From Deltaproteobacteria bacterium (lineage in GTDB: Bacteria; Desulfobacterota; Binatia; Binatales; Binataceae), in contig JAJXYF010000003.1 in assembly GCA_021780755.1 (NCBI GenBank), positions 62,001-126,000 of the forward strand: a stretch of 64,000 nucleotides of DNA, in the 5' to 3' direction. Both the position numbers and the translations under genes were made by a program. This document shows, one piece after another, positions 24,536-33,459 of this stretch. Every line of letters starts with the position of its first letter. Positions within the stretch are counted from its first letter, which is position 1. The notes below the pieces were generated by a model. That model was not told the DNA's origin. It worked only from the letters and a program-made list of their open reading frames with translations, and ran no database searches.

Positions 24536-25057
24536 TCAGGCCGCGGCCTTGCGTGCGGCTTCCAGGGTACTCTCGAAATTCGGCTGATTGGCTACTTCCT
24601 TGACGTATTCCACGTGCACGATCTGGTCGTTCTTATCGACCACGAAAACCACCCGCGCGTGCAGGTAAAGCTCCTTGATCAGCACGCCGTAGGTCTCGCC
24701 GAAATGGGCGCCGCGATAGTCACTCAGCGTCGTCACCTTATCGACGCCCGCCGCGCCGCACCACCGCGACTGCGCGAACGGCAGGTCCATCGAGACCGTC
24801 AGCACCACCACGTCGGCCGGCAGTTTCGCGGCCTCTTCGTTGAAGCGCCGCGTCTCGGCGTCGCACACTGGCGTATCGACCGACGGAATCGTCGAGATGA
24901 TTTTGACCTTGCCCTTGTAATCCTCGAGCGACACCGGCTTCATGCCGGCGCCGATCAGTTTGAATGCGGGCGCGGTCTCGCCGACCTTAAGCTCCGGTCC
25001 AATCAGGGTGAGAGGGTTGCCGCGCATCGTAACGGCACCCGCGCGTTCTTGCGCCAT
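24536..25057 (-). CDS. tpx: Thiol peroxidase
   Basis: A 173-residue atypical 2-Cys peroxiredoxin that reduces lipid and alkyl hydroperoxides at the expense of thioredoxin. The peroxidatic Cys65 is in PSVDTPVCDAETRRF and the resolving Cys100 in FAQSRWCGAAGV, as in E. coli Tpx. Ribosome site AAGGAG lies 9 bases before the ATG at 25057. An internal ATG (residue 11) is possible. Monocistronic, with a hairpin after it. Confidence 0.93.
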   Translation of the reverse strand: MAQERAGAVTMRGNPLTLIGPELKVGETAPAFKLIGAGMKPVSLEDYKGKVKIISTIPSVDTPVCDAETRRFNEEAAKLPADVVVLTVSMDLPFAQSRWCGAAGVDKVTTLSDYRGAHFGETYGVLIKELYLHARVVFVVDKNDQIVHVEYVKEVANQPNFESTLEAARKAAA

Positions 25058-25245
25058 GTCTGATTCTCCTTATAAAGATTGAAAAGTTAAACCTTGGGCT
25101 TCCGACTTTAACGGCTCCGTGCGACGCCGTAAACAAGCGCGGTGAACGATGAAGCCGGGTGACCTGCCGTGGGCGTCCGCGGAATTTTTGCACGCCAGCT
25201 GCGGGTTCGAGAATCCCGACGCCCGCATGACGCCGTCACGGACCG

Positions 25246-26106
25246 CTATTTGACGTTCGATCCCGCGAACCGCGCCAGGCGCGCCGCTTCGACCAGGTCG
25301 GCGTCTTCCTTGGGCGGGCGCGGCGGCAGGAAGTCGCCGGTGTAATCGGTCGCCTCCCATTGCCGATCGTTCGCATCCCACACATAAGGTAACGCGACGA
25401 TCGTGCCGGGCTGGTCGATCGTTTCAAACGCGCGCAGCGCGTCGCGCACGATTTGCCGCTGCAAATCCGGCTGATGCGGTTTGCCGGTCTGATGGCCCAG
25501 CGGAAAATTCACGAACACCGCGCGCGGCGGATTTACCGCCTGCGTGATATCCAGCGCCGACGTCATGCACAGCGTCGGTATTCCCGCCGCTTCAACCACT
25601 CGTGCGATCAGTCCGACGGACTGATGGCACACCGGTCAAGCGGGCACCAGGTAAAACGCCTCGACGTGCGCCCGTTTAAGTTCGTCCGCGATTCTCGGCG
25701 CGAGTTCCTCGCGCACCTTGCGCGCCGAATAAACTCCGCCCATGAAGCTGTACGCGGGATCGGCGAGTTCGCCGATTACTCCCTCGGCTTCCAGTTCGCG
25801 CAGGCGCGCGAGTGGAAATACGCAGTTATGATCGGCCTCGGCGTCGGCCGTGCGATAACCGAAATGCCACACGCTCAAGTCGTCCTGCGTCGCATTTTTC
25901 GGAATCGCCCGGTAGCTCGCGTCTTCGCGATGAAATCGCGGCTGGTCGCGATAGAGCACGCCGCCCGAACTCATCACCGCGACCTTGGACTGCGCAAGCG
26001 GCTTCGTGAGCGGGGTCCAGGGCGGCGTATCGCGGTTCATCACCCATCGATAAGGCGCATAGCCACTGTAAAGTTCACGCGTGCGCGGAATGTACTCGAC
26101 CGGCAT
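25246..26106 (-). CDS. GrdB-like selenoprotein (glycine/sarcosine/betaine reductase B family), UGA read as selenocysteine
   Basis: Two abutting frames are one 286-residue gene interrupted only by an in-frame TGA at 25638-25636 (codon 157). The sequence around it reads YLVPA-U-PVCHQSVGLIARVVEAAGIPT, the UxxC redox motif of the reductase selenoprotein B family. N-terminal landmarks are GGVLYRDQPRF, ASYRAIPKNA and CVFPLARLRELEAEGVIGELADPAYSFMGG (in pieces). A SECIS-like hairpin starts 10 nt after the TGA, and the window also carries tRNA-Sec. The ATG at 26106 has AGGAGG in front. No grdA/grdC/trxB partners are adjacent, so the substrate is unknown; this short family is probably a stand-alone oxidoreductase. 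Confidence 0.9.
25607..25625 (-). promoter_or_regulatory. Bacterial SECIS-like hairpin
   Basis: Directly downstream of the UGA on the minus strand, ATCAGTCC (25625-25618) and GGACTGAT (25614-25607) form a perfect 8-bp stem closed by a GUC loop. The GU is 19-20 nt after the UGA, within the range known for SelB-binding bSECIS elements, which need a GU in a small apical loop. Confidence 0.75.
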
Positions 26107-26225
26107 AATTGCCTCCTGCCACCGATGCCTGACTTTACCGCGATTCGAGTCGCATAGGTCAACTGTGTATTGCGCCTCTACAACTCGCCGCGGCGGAGGG
26201 CGACGGCGCCGCGATCTCCCGCGCG

Positions 26226-26996
26226 TCAGTTCGCCTTCGGCGGGAACATCATCTTTCCCGCGTGGAACTCGCGCGCGACCAAATCGATAAAGCCGTGGCG
26301 CACCGGCCATTCCAGCCGGCTGTCGCGCCAATGGATACGGCCGTCGGGTCCCTCGAATTCCGCCGCGATGTTATGCACGCCCGACCACGCCTTCGCCGCC
26401 CGCTCGTGATCGGCCGCGACCGCGGGCACCTGGCGCATCCGATCCATCCACGCTCGCATGCGGGGCAGATCGCTCATCTCGATCTTCATCGATCGCGCGA
26501 GCGGTGCATGAGTGATCACCGAGAAATCGGCGAGGCTGATTTCGCCGCAGAAATAATCCCGGTCGCCGAGTTCGCGTTCCAGCCGCGCCATCAGCGCATG
26601 GCATTCGTCGCGCGCGGCGTCCTGAATCGCGGTCGCTTCCGGCGCCTCTTTGCGCAGCACGCCGAGAAAATAACCGAAGCCGACCGCGTCGAACGTGCGA
26701 TCGCACAGGTCTTCGATCGTGCGCATCCGCGATCGCTCGTACGCATCGCGCGGATACACCGCCGGCGTTGGATAGACCTGCTCCAGGTACTCGCTGATGA
26801 TCGTCGAATCCGCGATCGATCGCCCGTCATCGAGCACCAGCACCGGCACCTCCGCGCGCGCCGAGGTGCTGCGCAGGTCCTCCTTGCGGTCGAGCGAGTA
26901 GCAGCGCTCGATCGGCTCGTACGCGACACCCTTGTAGTCGAGCACGATTCTAACCTTACGCGCGTATGGGCTGGTAGCGAACGTGAATAGCTTCAT
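26226..26996 (-). CDS. Glutathione S-transferase family protein
   Basis: A 256-residue GST-fold protein: N-terminal TFATSPYARKVRIVLDYKGVAYE, cis-Pro site ARAEVPVLVLDDG and DSTIISEYLEQVYP, then the helical C-terminal domain with GEISLADFSVIT. The SPYARKVR motif resembles the Ser/Cys-type (beta/omega/zeta-like) active site. Unlike the GST at 11.9 kb it has a ~45-residue C-terminal extension. Substrate unknown; it neighbours the selenoprotein and an SDR. Confidence 0.8.
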   Translation of the reverse strand: MKLFTFATSPYARKVRIVLDYKGVAYEPIERCYSLDRKEDLRSTSARAEVPVLVLDDGRSIADSTIISEYLEQVYPTPAVYPRDAYERSRMRTIEDLCDRTFDAVGFGYFLGVLRKEAPEATAIQDAARDECHALMARLERELGDRDYFCGEISLADFSVITHAPLARSMKIEMSDLPRMRAWMDRMRQVPAVAADHERAAKAWSGVHNIAAEFEGPDGRIHWRDSRLEWPVRHGFIDLVAREFHAGKMMFPPKAN

Positions 26997-27034
26997 GGTC
27001 CAGTTCTCCGTTGGCAGTCGTTACTGAGCAGTAG

Positions 27035-27847
27035 TCACTGAGCTGGTTCCGTGCGCCGCCGGATTCCTTCGCCTGCCCGCAGTCCGCCATCGACGATCAA
27101 TTCCGTTCCCGTGACGTACGCGGCGTCGTCCGAGAGCAGGAACACGATCGCCTTGGCGATTTCCCACGGCGTGCCCTGCCGTCCCATCGGTATCCGCGGC
27201 GCCACGCGCGCCTCGCGATCGCCGATCTCGCGCCGCACCATCGAGGAGTTGATGAGCCCCGGCAGAATCGTGTTGACGCGTACGTGATCGCGCGCATGGC
27301 GCACCGCGACCGATCGCGACAAGCCCAGCAGCGCCGCCTTGGTCGCCTCGTACGCGATTCCGGCGCCCGCGATTAACGCCGACAGCGACGACACGTTGAC
27401 GATCGCGCCGCCGCCCGCCTTTATTATTTCCGGCACCGCGTACCGCATCATCAGGAAATGACTGCGCAGATTGACCGCATAAACTTTTTCAAACTGATCG
27501 GTGGTGGTGTTGAGCAGCGATCCGCCTGCCGCGATCCCGACGTTGTTCACCAGCAAATGCATCGCACCGAATTGTTTTACCGTCTCCGCCACCGCGCGCC
27601 GGCAATCGTCCTCTTTGCTTACGTCGCACGCGATCGCGGCGGCCTTGCCGCCCTCCGCCGTGATCGCGTCCGCGGTCTGCTGCGCCAGCGCGAGGTTCAA
27701 GTCCGCCGCCATCACGATCGCGCCCTCGCGCGCCGCCACGATCGCCGTCGCCCGGCCGTTGCCGATCGAAAGCTTCTCCCCCAGGTTCGGCGGACCGTCG
27801 GCGCCGCCGCCCGCTATCAACGCAACTTTACCGTCCAGGCGTCCCAT
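27035..27847 (-). CDS. SDR family oxidoreductase with enlarged cofactor loop
   Basis: A 270-residue classical short-chain dehydrogenase. The nucleotide-binding glycine motif is stretched: after VALIAGGGADGPPN comes an insert before IGNGRATAIV. VNNVGIA, NVSSLS and the catalytic YEATK are intact, and the C-terminus has the usual GTELIVDGGLRAGEG. ATG at 27847 follows GGGAGG. It is divergent from the GH15 gene. Substrate unknown. Confidence 0.82.
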   Translation of the reverse strand: MGRLDGKVALIAGGGADGPPNLGEKLSIGNGRATAIVAAREGAIVMAADLNLALAQQTADAITAEGGKAAAIACDVSKEDDCRRAVAETVKQFGAMHLLVNNVGIAAGGSLLNTTTDQFEKVYAVNLRSHFLMMRYAVPEIIKAGGGAIVNVSSLSALIAGAGIAYEATKAALLGLSRSVAVRHARDHVRVNTILPGLINSSMVRREIGDREARVAPRIPMGRQGTPWEIAKAIVFLLSDDAAYVTGTELIVDGGLRAGEGIRRRTEPAQ

Positions 27848-27978
27848 CGCGAGTCCCTCCCGTTTCGTCCTGCGCCAGCCATCCTCAGGTTCGCGCAACA
27901 AATATCGCATCGCGCGCTCGATTGCACGGCGCGGCGGTTACTCTGTTCGGCGCTCAATCCCCAGTCGATCAAAGCAGG

Positions 27979-27984
27979 TATAAT
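27979..27984 (+). promoter_or_regulatory. Candidate -10 box for the GH15 gene
   Basis: A perfect TATAAT in the divergent gap between the SDR and the GH15 gene, 58 bases before the GH15 ATG. No good -35 hexamer is visible at 16-18 bases. Confidence 0.3.
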
Positions 27985-28041
27985 GCGCATCATGGTATTC
28001 GGGACTTTGCGCCACGAACGATTGCCACTGGAAGTATAGCG

Positions 28042-29844
28042 ATGACGATGCGGATCGAGGATTACGCCCTGATCGGTAACACTCACACCGCCGCACTGGT
28101 CGGCCGCGACGGTTCGATCGACTGGCTCTGCATGCCCCGTTTCGATTCCGGCGCCTGCTTCGCCGCACTGCTGGGCACACCCGAAAACGGCCGCTGGCTG
28201 ATCGCCCCGGACGCCCAGGTCACCGCCGTCCGCCGTCAATATCGTGGCGATACGCTCGTGCTCGAAACCGAATTCGAACTGGCCGGCGGCGAACGCGTCG
28301 CGCTCATCGACTTCATGCCGATCTGCGAACGCGCCGGCCGCATCGACCTCATTCGCATCGTCGAGGGCCGCCGTGGGGTCGTACCGATGCGCCTGGAGGC
28401 GATCTTCCGCTTCGATTACGGACGCATTATCCCTTGGGTCCGTAGCCGCGACTATGGCCTGTGCGCGGTCGCAGGTCCCGACGCCTTGCAACTGCGAACG
28501 CCCGTCCAGATGCACGGCGAAGACTTCACAACTGTCGCCCGCTTCAGTGTACTCGAAGGCGAGCGCGTTCCGTTCACGCTCACCTGGCAACCATCCCATC
28601 TGCCAGAATCCGGCCCGCGCTTTCCCCTGAAAGAGCTCGAAGAAACCGAGAAATACTGGATCAAGTGGTCAGCCCGCTGCCCTGACGGCGGTGAATGGCA
28701 CCCACAGGTCATTCGTTCGCTGATTACGCTCAAGGCGCTGACCTACAGCCCCACCGGCGGCATCGTTGCCGCACCGACTACTTCGCTGCCTGAACAAATC
28801 GGAGGCGTACGCAACTGGGATTACCGGTACTGCTGGCTGCGCGACGCGACCTTCACGCTCTACGCCATGCTGGGTTCCGGTTATATTGAGGAGGCCGCGG
28901 CATTTCGCGGATGGCTTTTACGGGCGATCGCCGGACAACCGGGGCAAATGCAGATCATGTACGGCCTCGCGGGCGAGCGCCGCCTTACCGAGTTCGAAGC
29001 CACCTGGCTTCCGGGCTACGAGAACAGCCACCCCGTGCGCATCGGCAATGCCGCCCACGATCAGTTCCAACTCGACGTCTATGGCGAAATCCTCGACGTA
29101 TTTCACACCGTGCAACGCTATGGCTTCAATCCGGGCGACGATGCGTGGAAGGTCGCTCAGGTGCTGATCGATTTCGTCGAAAACCATTGGCGCGAACCCG
29201 ACGAGGGCATCTGGGAGGTGCGCGGTCCGCGCCGCCATTTCACCCATTCCAAGGTGATGGCGTGGGTGGCGGTCGACCGCGCCGTGAAGGCAGTCGAGCG
29301 TTACGGGTTCGAGGGACCGGTCGATCGCTGGCGCACGGTGAGGGACGCGATTCACGCCGACGTCTGCCGCAATGGCTTCAACGCCGCGCGCAACGCCTTC
29401 ATTCAGTACTATGGCGCGGACAATCTCGACGCCTCCGTCCTGATGATGACGCTGGTCGGGTTTTTACCCGCCACCGACCCGCGCATCGTCGGCACCGTCG
29501 AGGCCATTCAGCGCGACCTGATGGACGAGGGCCTCGTCCGCCGCTATTCCACCAAGGTCTCCGGCGTTGACGGCTTGCCGCCCGGCGAAGGCGCATTTTT
29601 GCCGTGTACGTTCTGGCTCGCCGACAACCTCGCGATGATGGGCCGATACGACGAAGCCCGCGTAATCTTCGAGCGGCTGGTCGGCCTGTGCAACGACGTC
29701 GGTCTGCTCTCAGAGGAATACGATCCGCGCGGCAAACGTCAGTTGGGCAACTTCCCGCAAGCCTTCACCCACGTCTTCCTGATCAATACCGCGCACAATC
29801 TTTCACGCGCCGGGGGTCCCGCGCACCAACGCGCCAAAACCTGA
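28042..29844 (+). CDS. Glycoside hydrolase family 15 protein (trehalase/glucoamylase-like)
   Basis: A 600-residue cytosolic enzyme without signal peptide. The N-terminal block RIEDYALIGNTHTAALVGRDGSIDWLCMPRFDS marks the bacterial GH15 group that includes trehalases. The catalytic (alpha/alpha)6 barrel shows GGVRNWDYRYCWLRDATFTLYA, GIWEVRGPRRHFTHSKVMAWVAVDRA and, near the end, LLSEEYDPRGKRQLGNFPQAFTHVFLI with the likely general base Glu. It hydrolyses alpha-linked glucose from trehalose or alpha-glucan ends. ATG at 28042 is chosen; the upstream part of the frame covers the promoter. Confidence 0.87.
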   Translation: MTMRIEDYALIGNTHTAALVGRDGSIDWLCMPRFDSGACFAALLGTPENGRWLIAPDAQVTAVRRQYRGDTLVLETEFELAGGERVALIDFMPICERAGRIDLIRIVEGRRGVVPMRLEAIFRFDYGRIIPWVRSRDYGLCAVAGPDALQLRTPVQMHGEDFTTVARFSVLEGERVPFTLTWQPSHLPESGPRFPLKELEETEKYWIKWSARCPDGGEWHPQVIRSLITLKALTYSPTGGIVAAPTTSLPEQIGGVRNWDYRYCWLRDATFTLYAMLGSGYIEEAAAFRGWLLRAIAGQPGQMQIMYGLAGERRLTEFEATWLPGYENSHPVRIGNAAHDQFQLDVYGEILDVFHTVQRYGFNPGDDAWKVAQVLIDFVENHWREPDEGIWEVRGPRRHFTHSKVMAWVAVDRAVKAVERYGFEGPVDRWRTVRDAIHADVCRNGFNAARNAFIQYYGADNLDASVLMMTLVGFLPATDPRIVGTVEAIQRDLMDEGLVRRYSTKVSGVDGLPPGEGAFLPCTFWLADNLAMMGRYDEARVIFERLVGLCNDVGLLSEEYDPRGKRQLGNFPQAFTHVFLINTAHNLSRAGGPAHQRAKT

Positions 29845-30007
29845 GCGCGTTCGCCGAGCGCCTTCCAGCACAACGTGCGCGCCTCGCGCTCGGCGGCAGC
29901 ACCCGATGCGTGCTGAGTGCATTGGCGACCGACCACTCGGCCGCGCGAAATTTCGCCGACGCCCCCACGCGATCGCATCGCGCCGCGGCTCGGTTCTGAC
30001 TTAGCGC

Positions 30008-30841
30008 CTAGGCGCTTTTCGCCACGAAGAACGTCACCGCCGACCCCGACGCGCCGTCTCCGCTGACGCCGTTCGCTGATTCTTCCGCGGTTCCCACGCC
30101 GTTCGTCCCGCCGTCAAATGCCCCCTGCAATTCGGCCAGCCGTTCGTGCAGCGTGGTCAGCGGTTCGAACGCCTCCGCCAATTGCAGGATCCGCAACCGA
30201 ATTTCCTCGGCCGGCTCCAGCGCCTTGATCAACGCGCGGATATGCAGATTGAATCCGCCGGTTAGCTGCGTGAACTGGTCCTGCAGCGGTTTGATCGCGT
30301 CGCAGGTCTGCGCGATTCGCGCCATCTCCTGCCGCAACGCGTTGATCGGCACGAACGTGCGCGCCAGTTGCTCGAGCTGTTGCCGGAACGCGTCGAGCGG
30401 CACGAAGGTGCCCGCCACCGTCTGCGCCAGCGACTCGATCGAGTCGAACATCGATCCCAGGTTGTGCAGATTTGTCCGCGCCGTCTGCGTCTGATCGAAC
30501 AGCCTCGCGACCGCCTGAAATACCTGGTACTCGGCGCCCCCGTCCTTCTCCACGTAAGAGAGCACCGCGCCCGCCAATCCCGGATTGCGCTCTGACGGAT
30601 GTCCATTCGACGGGTCGCCCGCGGGCGCAGCCGGTTGAACGCTGGAATGGTTTGCGGGGATCGCGTCGGGCGGAAGGGTTTCGAGCATTTTGCGCACCGA
30701 ATAGATTCGCGGTTCGTTGCCGGTGCCCTCGATCAAGTGCGCCGGCAACGGTTGCGGTTGCGGAGTTGCGGTTTGCATCTGCGACGCTGACGCAGGAGCC
30801 GGTTCGACCCTGGATTGCGTGAAATGCTTGATCAGTTCCAT
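30008..30841 (-). CDS. Unknown coiled-coil protein, 277 aa
   Basis: No family recognised. The N-terminal ~100 residues are Pro/Ala/Gln-rich and look disordered; residues ~110-250 form long amphipathic helices with an approximate repeat (FVPLDAFRQQLEQLARTF, then FVPINALRQEMARIAQTC, then IKPLQDQFTQLTGGF), followed by a Gly/Ser tail. A purine-rich GGGGGGAAG stands before the ATG at 30841. Such repeat helices occur in polyhydroxyalkanoate-associated phasins and structural proteins, but the function is not predictable from this. Confidence 0.6.
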   Translation of the reverse strand: MELIKHFTQSRVEPAPASASQMQTATPQPQPLPAHLIEGTGNEPRIYSVRKMLETLPPDAIPANHSSVQPAAPAGDPSNGHPSERNPGLAGAVLSYVEKDGGAEYQVFQAVARLFDQTQTARTNLHNLGSMFDSIESLAQTVAGTFVPLDAFRQQLEQLARTFVPINALRQEMARIAQTCDAIKPLQDQFTQLTGGFNLHIRALIKALEPAEEIRLRILQLAEAFEPLTTLHERLAELQGAFDGGTNGVGTAEESANGVSGDGASGSAVTFFVAKSA

Positions 30842-31368
30842 CTTCCCCCCAATCAAAGTTGCGCCGCGCGTTTGGACCCCGCCACGGCGAAATCCGAAAA
30901 CACTTCTGACCTTGCGAACTTGATGGCGAGCGATTGGGTTGCCGCAGTCCCGCAACTGCAAACTACGATTAGACTAACGGCTATGCTGGTGAGACTGGTG
31001 ATCCCTCCGCCTCCGCCAACTCCACCTTCCGAAAATTTTATAGCACGATGCGCAGAAGCGATTAAGATTGACCGCATTTTCAAACTGTCGCATTAGTGTG
31101 CATACACGTACCTACATTAGTCTGATCGGATATCGCTGAAAAAATATTTTTCACCGACCCCTCTTCGCGCCGTTTGTTCCGCCTTCAATCACCCGCATTT
31201 CAAAATGTCCGCGAACGGCCGCCCGCGATTTTTCGCTTTGAAGAACGTCAGCGCGGCCGCGTCGATTCCGCGGTCGCTGGCGGATTGAAAATCGCGCGCC
31301 TCGACAGGCAAAATTGAATTACCGGTTTGGCCCGATCCGGAAATCAGCAAAGGAGCGCAATCGGAAAC
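30842..31368. other. Intergenic stretch, no gene seen
   Basis: 527 bp between two divergent genes. The part 31035-31150 is AT-rich (TTTTATAGC, AAAAAATATTTTTC) and probably contains the promoter of the coiled-coil gene and possibly the BON gene. No RNA gene, repeat or coding frame with family support is seen. Confidence 0.4.
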
Positions 31369-31758
31369 ATGAAATCGAAATTGCTTATCGCCGTCCTCGG
31401 GACCATTATCGTCATGCCCGCGTTCGCGCTCGCCCAGTCCGCCAGCCAGTCGATGCATCAGGCGGGTGAGGCCACCGAAAATTCCGCGGCCAGCGCCGGC
31501 CACGCTATCGCGGACGTTTACCATGGGACCAAAACCGCTACGATCGACACCGCCATCACCGCCAAAGTCAAAACCGCCCTCGACGAGGACGCGGCCACCA
31601 GGCATGAGGACATTCACGTCGAGACGGTGGACGGCGTGGTCACTCTGCGCGGCAAGGTATCGTCGGCGAGCGTGGCTGACCGCGCGACGCATCTTGCGGA
31701 GCAGACCGGCAGCGTCAAGCGCGTTCGCGACAAGTTGAAGATCATCGCCGCCAACTAG
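31369..31758 (+). CDS. Periplasmic BON-domain protein
   Basis: A 129-residue exported protein: signal peptide residues 1-22 (MKSKLLIAVLGTIIVMPAFALAQ cut at Ala-Gln), an Ala/Ser/Gln-rich linker, then one BON domain at about 60-127 (IDTAITAKVKTAL, DIHVETVDGVVTLRGKV, A...A...TGSVKRVRDKL). OsmY-type BON proteins bind phospholipid or act under osmotic/envelope stress. Ribosome site AAGGAG stands 13 bases upstream of ATG 31369. Confidence 0.85.
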   Translation: MKSKLLIAVLGTIIVMPAFALAQSASQSMHQAGEATENSAASAGHAIADVYHGTKTATIDTAITAKVKTALDEDAATRHEDIHVETVDGVVTLRGKVSSASVADRATHLAEQTGSVKRVRDKLKIIAAN

Positions 31759-31824
31759 CGCCACGCGCAGCTCCCGCAGGGTCGCACTGGCTATAAAGTG
31801 ACTTCGCGCCGCAAGGGGAAAGAG

Positions 31825-32181
31825 ATGCCGCAAAGCTTGCCTGACGCGCCGACGATGCTGGGCGCGGCCGTGAAATACCTCGAAGACGAGTTGTTGCCCG
31901 CGCTCGACGGTTACCATCGCTTCAAGACCCGCGTTACCGTCAACGTGTTGAACACGATTCGACGCGAGCTGGAGTTGCGTGGGGCGCAAGCCGCCGCCGA
32001 ACGGACGCGGCTCGCCGCGATCCTCGGGCACGACGGCGAGGTCGAGGCGCTCAGCTTCGAGTTGTCGGAGCGGATTCGCACGGGCGCCGTCGATTTGAAC
32101 GACCCGGCCTTGCGCGCGCATCTCAGGCAATCGGTCGCCGACGCGCTCGCCATCAATAACCCGAAGTGGATCAATCGCTGA
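31825..32181 (+). CDS. DUF6285 domain protein
   Basis: A 118-residue protein matching the DUF6285 pattern: AVKYLEDELLPALDGYHRFKTRVTVNVLNTIRRELELRG (in pieces) and the ending VADALAINNPKW. In other bacteria this domain is encoded next to aminoglycoside-phosphotransferase-like and acyl-CoA dehydrogenase genes; here those are at 53.3-55.6 kb, not adjacent. Function unknown. GGGGAAAGAG precedes the ATG at 31825. Confidence 0.7.
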   Translation: MPQSLPDAPTMLGAAVKYLEDELLPALDGYHRFKTRVTVNVLNTIRRELELRGAQAAAERTRLAAILGHDGEVEALSFELSERIRTGAVDLNDPALRAHLRQSVADALAINNPKWINR

Positions 32182-32260
32182 TCGTCAATAATCGCCAAAG
32201 CTGCGCCGGCGCCGCAAAGGGTCGCTTAACCGGGGCGTCGCTACATCAGGAGATCGCAAA

Positions 32261-33019
32261 ATGAACTCAGCGGGCAAGGTCGCGATCGTGACCGGCGCGG
32301 GGACCGGTATCGGCAAGCAGGTGGCGATCGCCCTGGCGCGCGACGGCTACGCGATCGCACTCGCCGGCCGGCGCAGGGAGCCGCTCGAAGCGACCGCCGA
32401 GGCGGCTACGGCCGGCGGCGCACCCATCCTGATCATGCCCACCGACGTTAGCGATGAGGCGTCGGTCAAGGCGCTGTTCGCCGCGACTCGCGAAAAATTC
32501 GGGCGGCTCGATTTGCTCTTCAATAATGCCGGGGTTGGCGCGCGCGCGCTGCCGCTCGAAGAGCTCGCCTTCGAGCAATGGAAGAAGGTCATCGATATCA
32601 ATTTGAACGGCGCATTCCTCTGCACGCAGGAGGCCTTTCGGATCATGAAGGCGCAGCAGCCGCCCGGCGGGCGGATCATCAATAACGGTTCGATTTCCGC
32701 CCATGCGCCGCGACCGAACTCCGCGCCCTATACCGCGAGCAAGCATGCGATGACCGGGCTGACCAAGGCGACCTCGCTCGACGGCCGCAAATACAATATC
32801 GCGTGCGGGCAAATCGATATCGGGAACGCCGCCACTGAAATGACCGCGCGGATGGGCCAAGGGGTGCCGCAGGCGAACGGCGCAATCGAAGTCGAGCCGA
32901 CCTTTGACGCGAGCCACGTCGCCCGCGCGGTCATCTATATGGCGAGCCTGCCGCTAGACGCCAACGTCCAGTTCATGACCGTGATGGCGACCAAAATGCC
33001 ATTTGTCGGCCGCGGCTGA
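32261..33019 (+). CDS. SDR family oxidoreductase
   Basis: A 252-residue classical [14 protein letters not shown] cofactor motif (residues 10-20), NNAGVG, the serine of NNGSISAH and catalytic YTASK. It reads in the same direction as the following ferredoxin and P450 genes and could oxidise an alcohol made by the P450. The C-terminus lacks the common IxVDGG motif (ends [18 protein letters not shown]), which is a feature of one SDR subgroup. AGGAGAT precedes the ATG. Confidence 0.82.
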   Translation: MNSAGKVAIVTGAGTGIGKQVAIALARDGYAIALAGRRREPLEATAEAATAGGAPILIMPTDVSDEASVKALFAATREKFGRLDLLFNNAGVGARALPLEELAFEQWKKVIDINLNGAFLCTQEAFRIMKAQQPPGGRIINNGSISAHAPRPNSAPYTASKHAMTGLTKATSLDGRKYNIACGQIDIGNAATEMTARMGQGVPQANGAIEVEPTFDASHVARAVIYMASLPLDANVQFMTVMATKMPFVGRG

Positions 33020-33171
33020 ATTTCCACGAGTGTCGCGATCCCGTCCGTGCGCTTCGCGTTGGCAAATTTTCCCGCCGGGCGTGCCACCAAACTTATGCGT
33101 TGCGGCGGACGGTCGCAGATGTGTATCGTGAATTACCTGCCGAAGCGAAAAAACATTTGAGGGAAAATCCG

Positions 33172-33366
33172 ATGAGAGTCGTGGTCGATCATAGTCTATG
33201 CGAGGGCAATGGCCGCTGCGTCGAGGCCGCGCCCGGGATTTTCGAGTTGCGCGACGACGATCAAAGCTACGTCGTCGAGGAGCAGCCCCCGCAATCCTTG
33301 CGGGCCAAGGTGGACCTCGCCGTGAGCCTCTGTCCGCGCCAGGCCATTCGCATCATCGAGGATTAG
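33172..33366 (+). CDS. [3Fe-4S] ferredoxin, P450 redox partner
   Basis: A 64-residue single-cluster ferredoxin. Its three cysteines (CEGNGRC at 11-17 and CP at 53-54) leave the second of the usual four positions as Asn/Gly, the pattern of [3Fe-4S] ferredoxins that reduce actinobacterial-type P450s. The gene lies 93 bases before the P450, so the pair should work together; a ferredoxin reductase must come from elsewhere. ATG at 33172 (MRVVVDHSLCEG) is preferred to the longer frame from 33100. Confidence 0.88.
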   Translation: MRVVVDHSLCEGNGRCVEAAPGIFELRDDDQSYVVEEQPPQSLRAKVDLAVSLCPRQAIRIIED

Positions 33367-33459
33367 CGCCGTTCCATAAAAGGCACCGCCGGGCACGCGC
33401 CGGCGCGGTGTTTTCGACCTCTCCGGTTGAGCGAGTTGGCCGAAGGAGCAACTGAGTTC

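Noticed and set aside
25246..25632. Separate small gene or pseudogene downstream of a stop codon
   Set aside because: The stop is a TGA in a conserved UxxC context with a SECIS-like hairpin; it is the C-terminal part of the selenoprotein.
31189..32130. Minus-strand ORF opposite the BON and DUF6285 genes
   Set aside because: No motif; both plus-strand genes have family signatures and proper starts.
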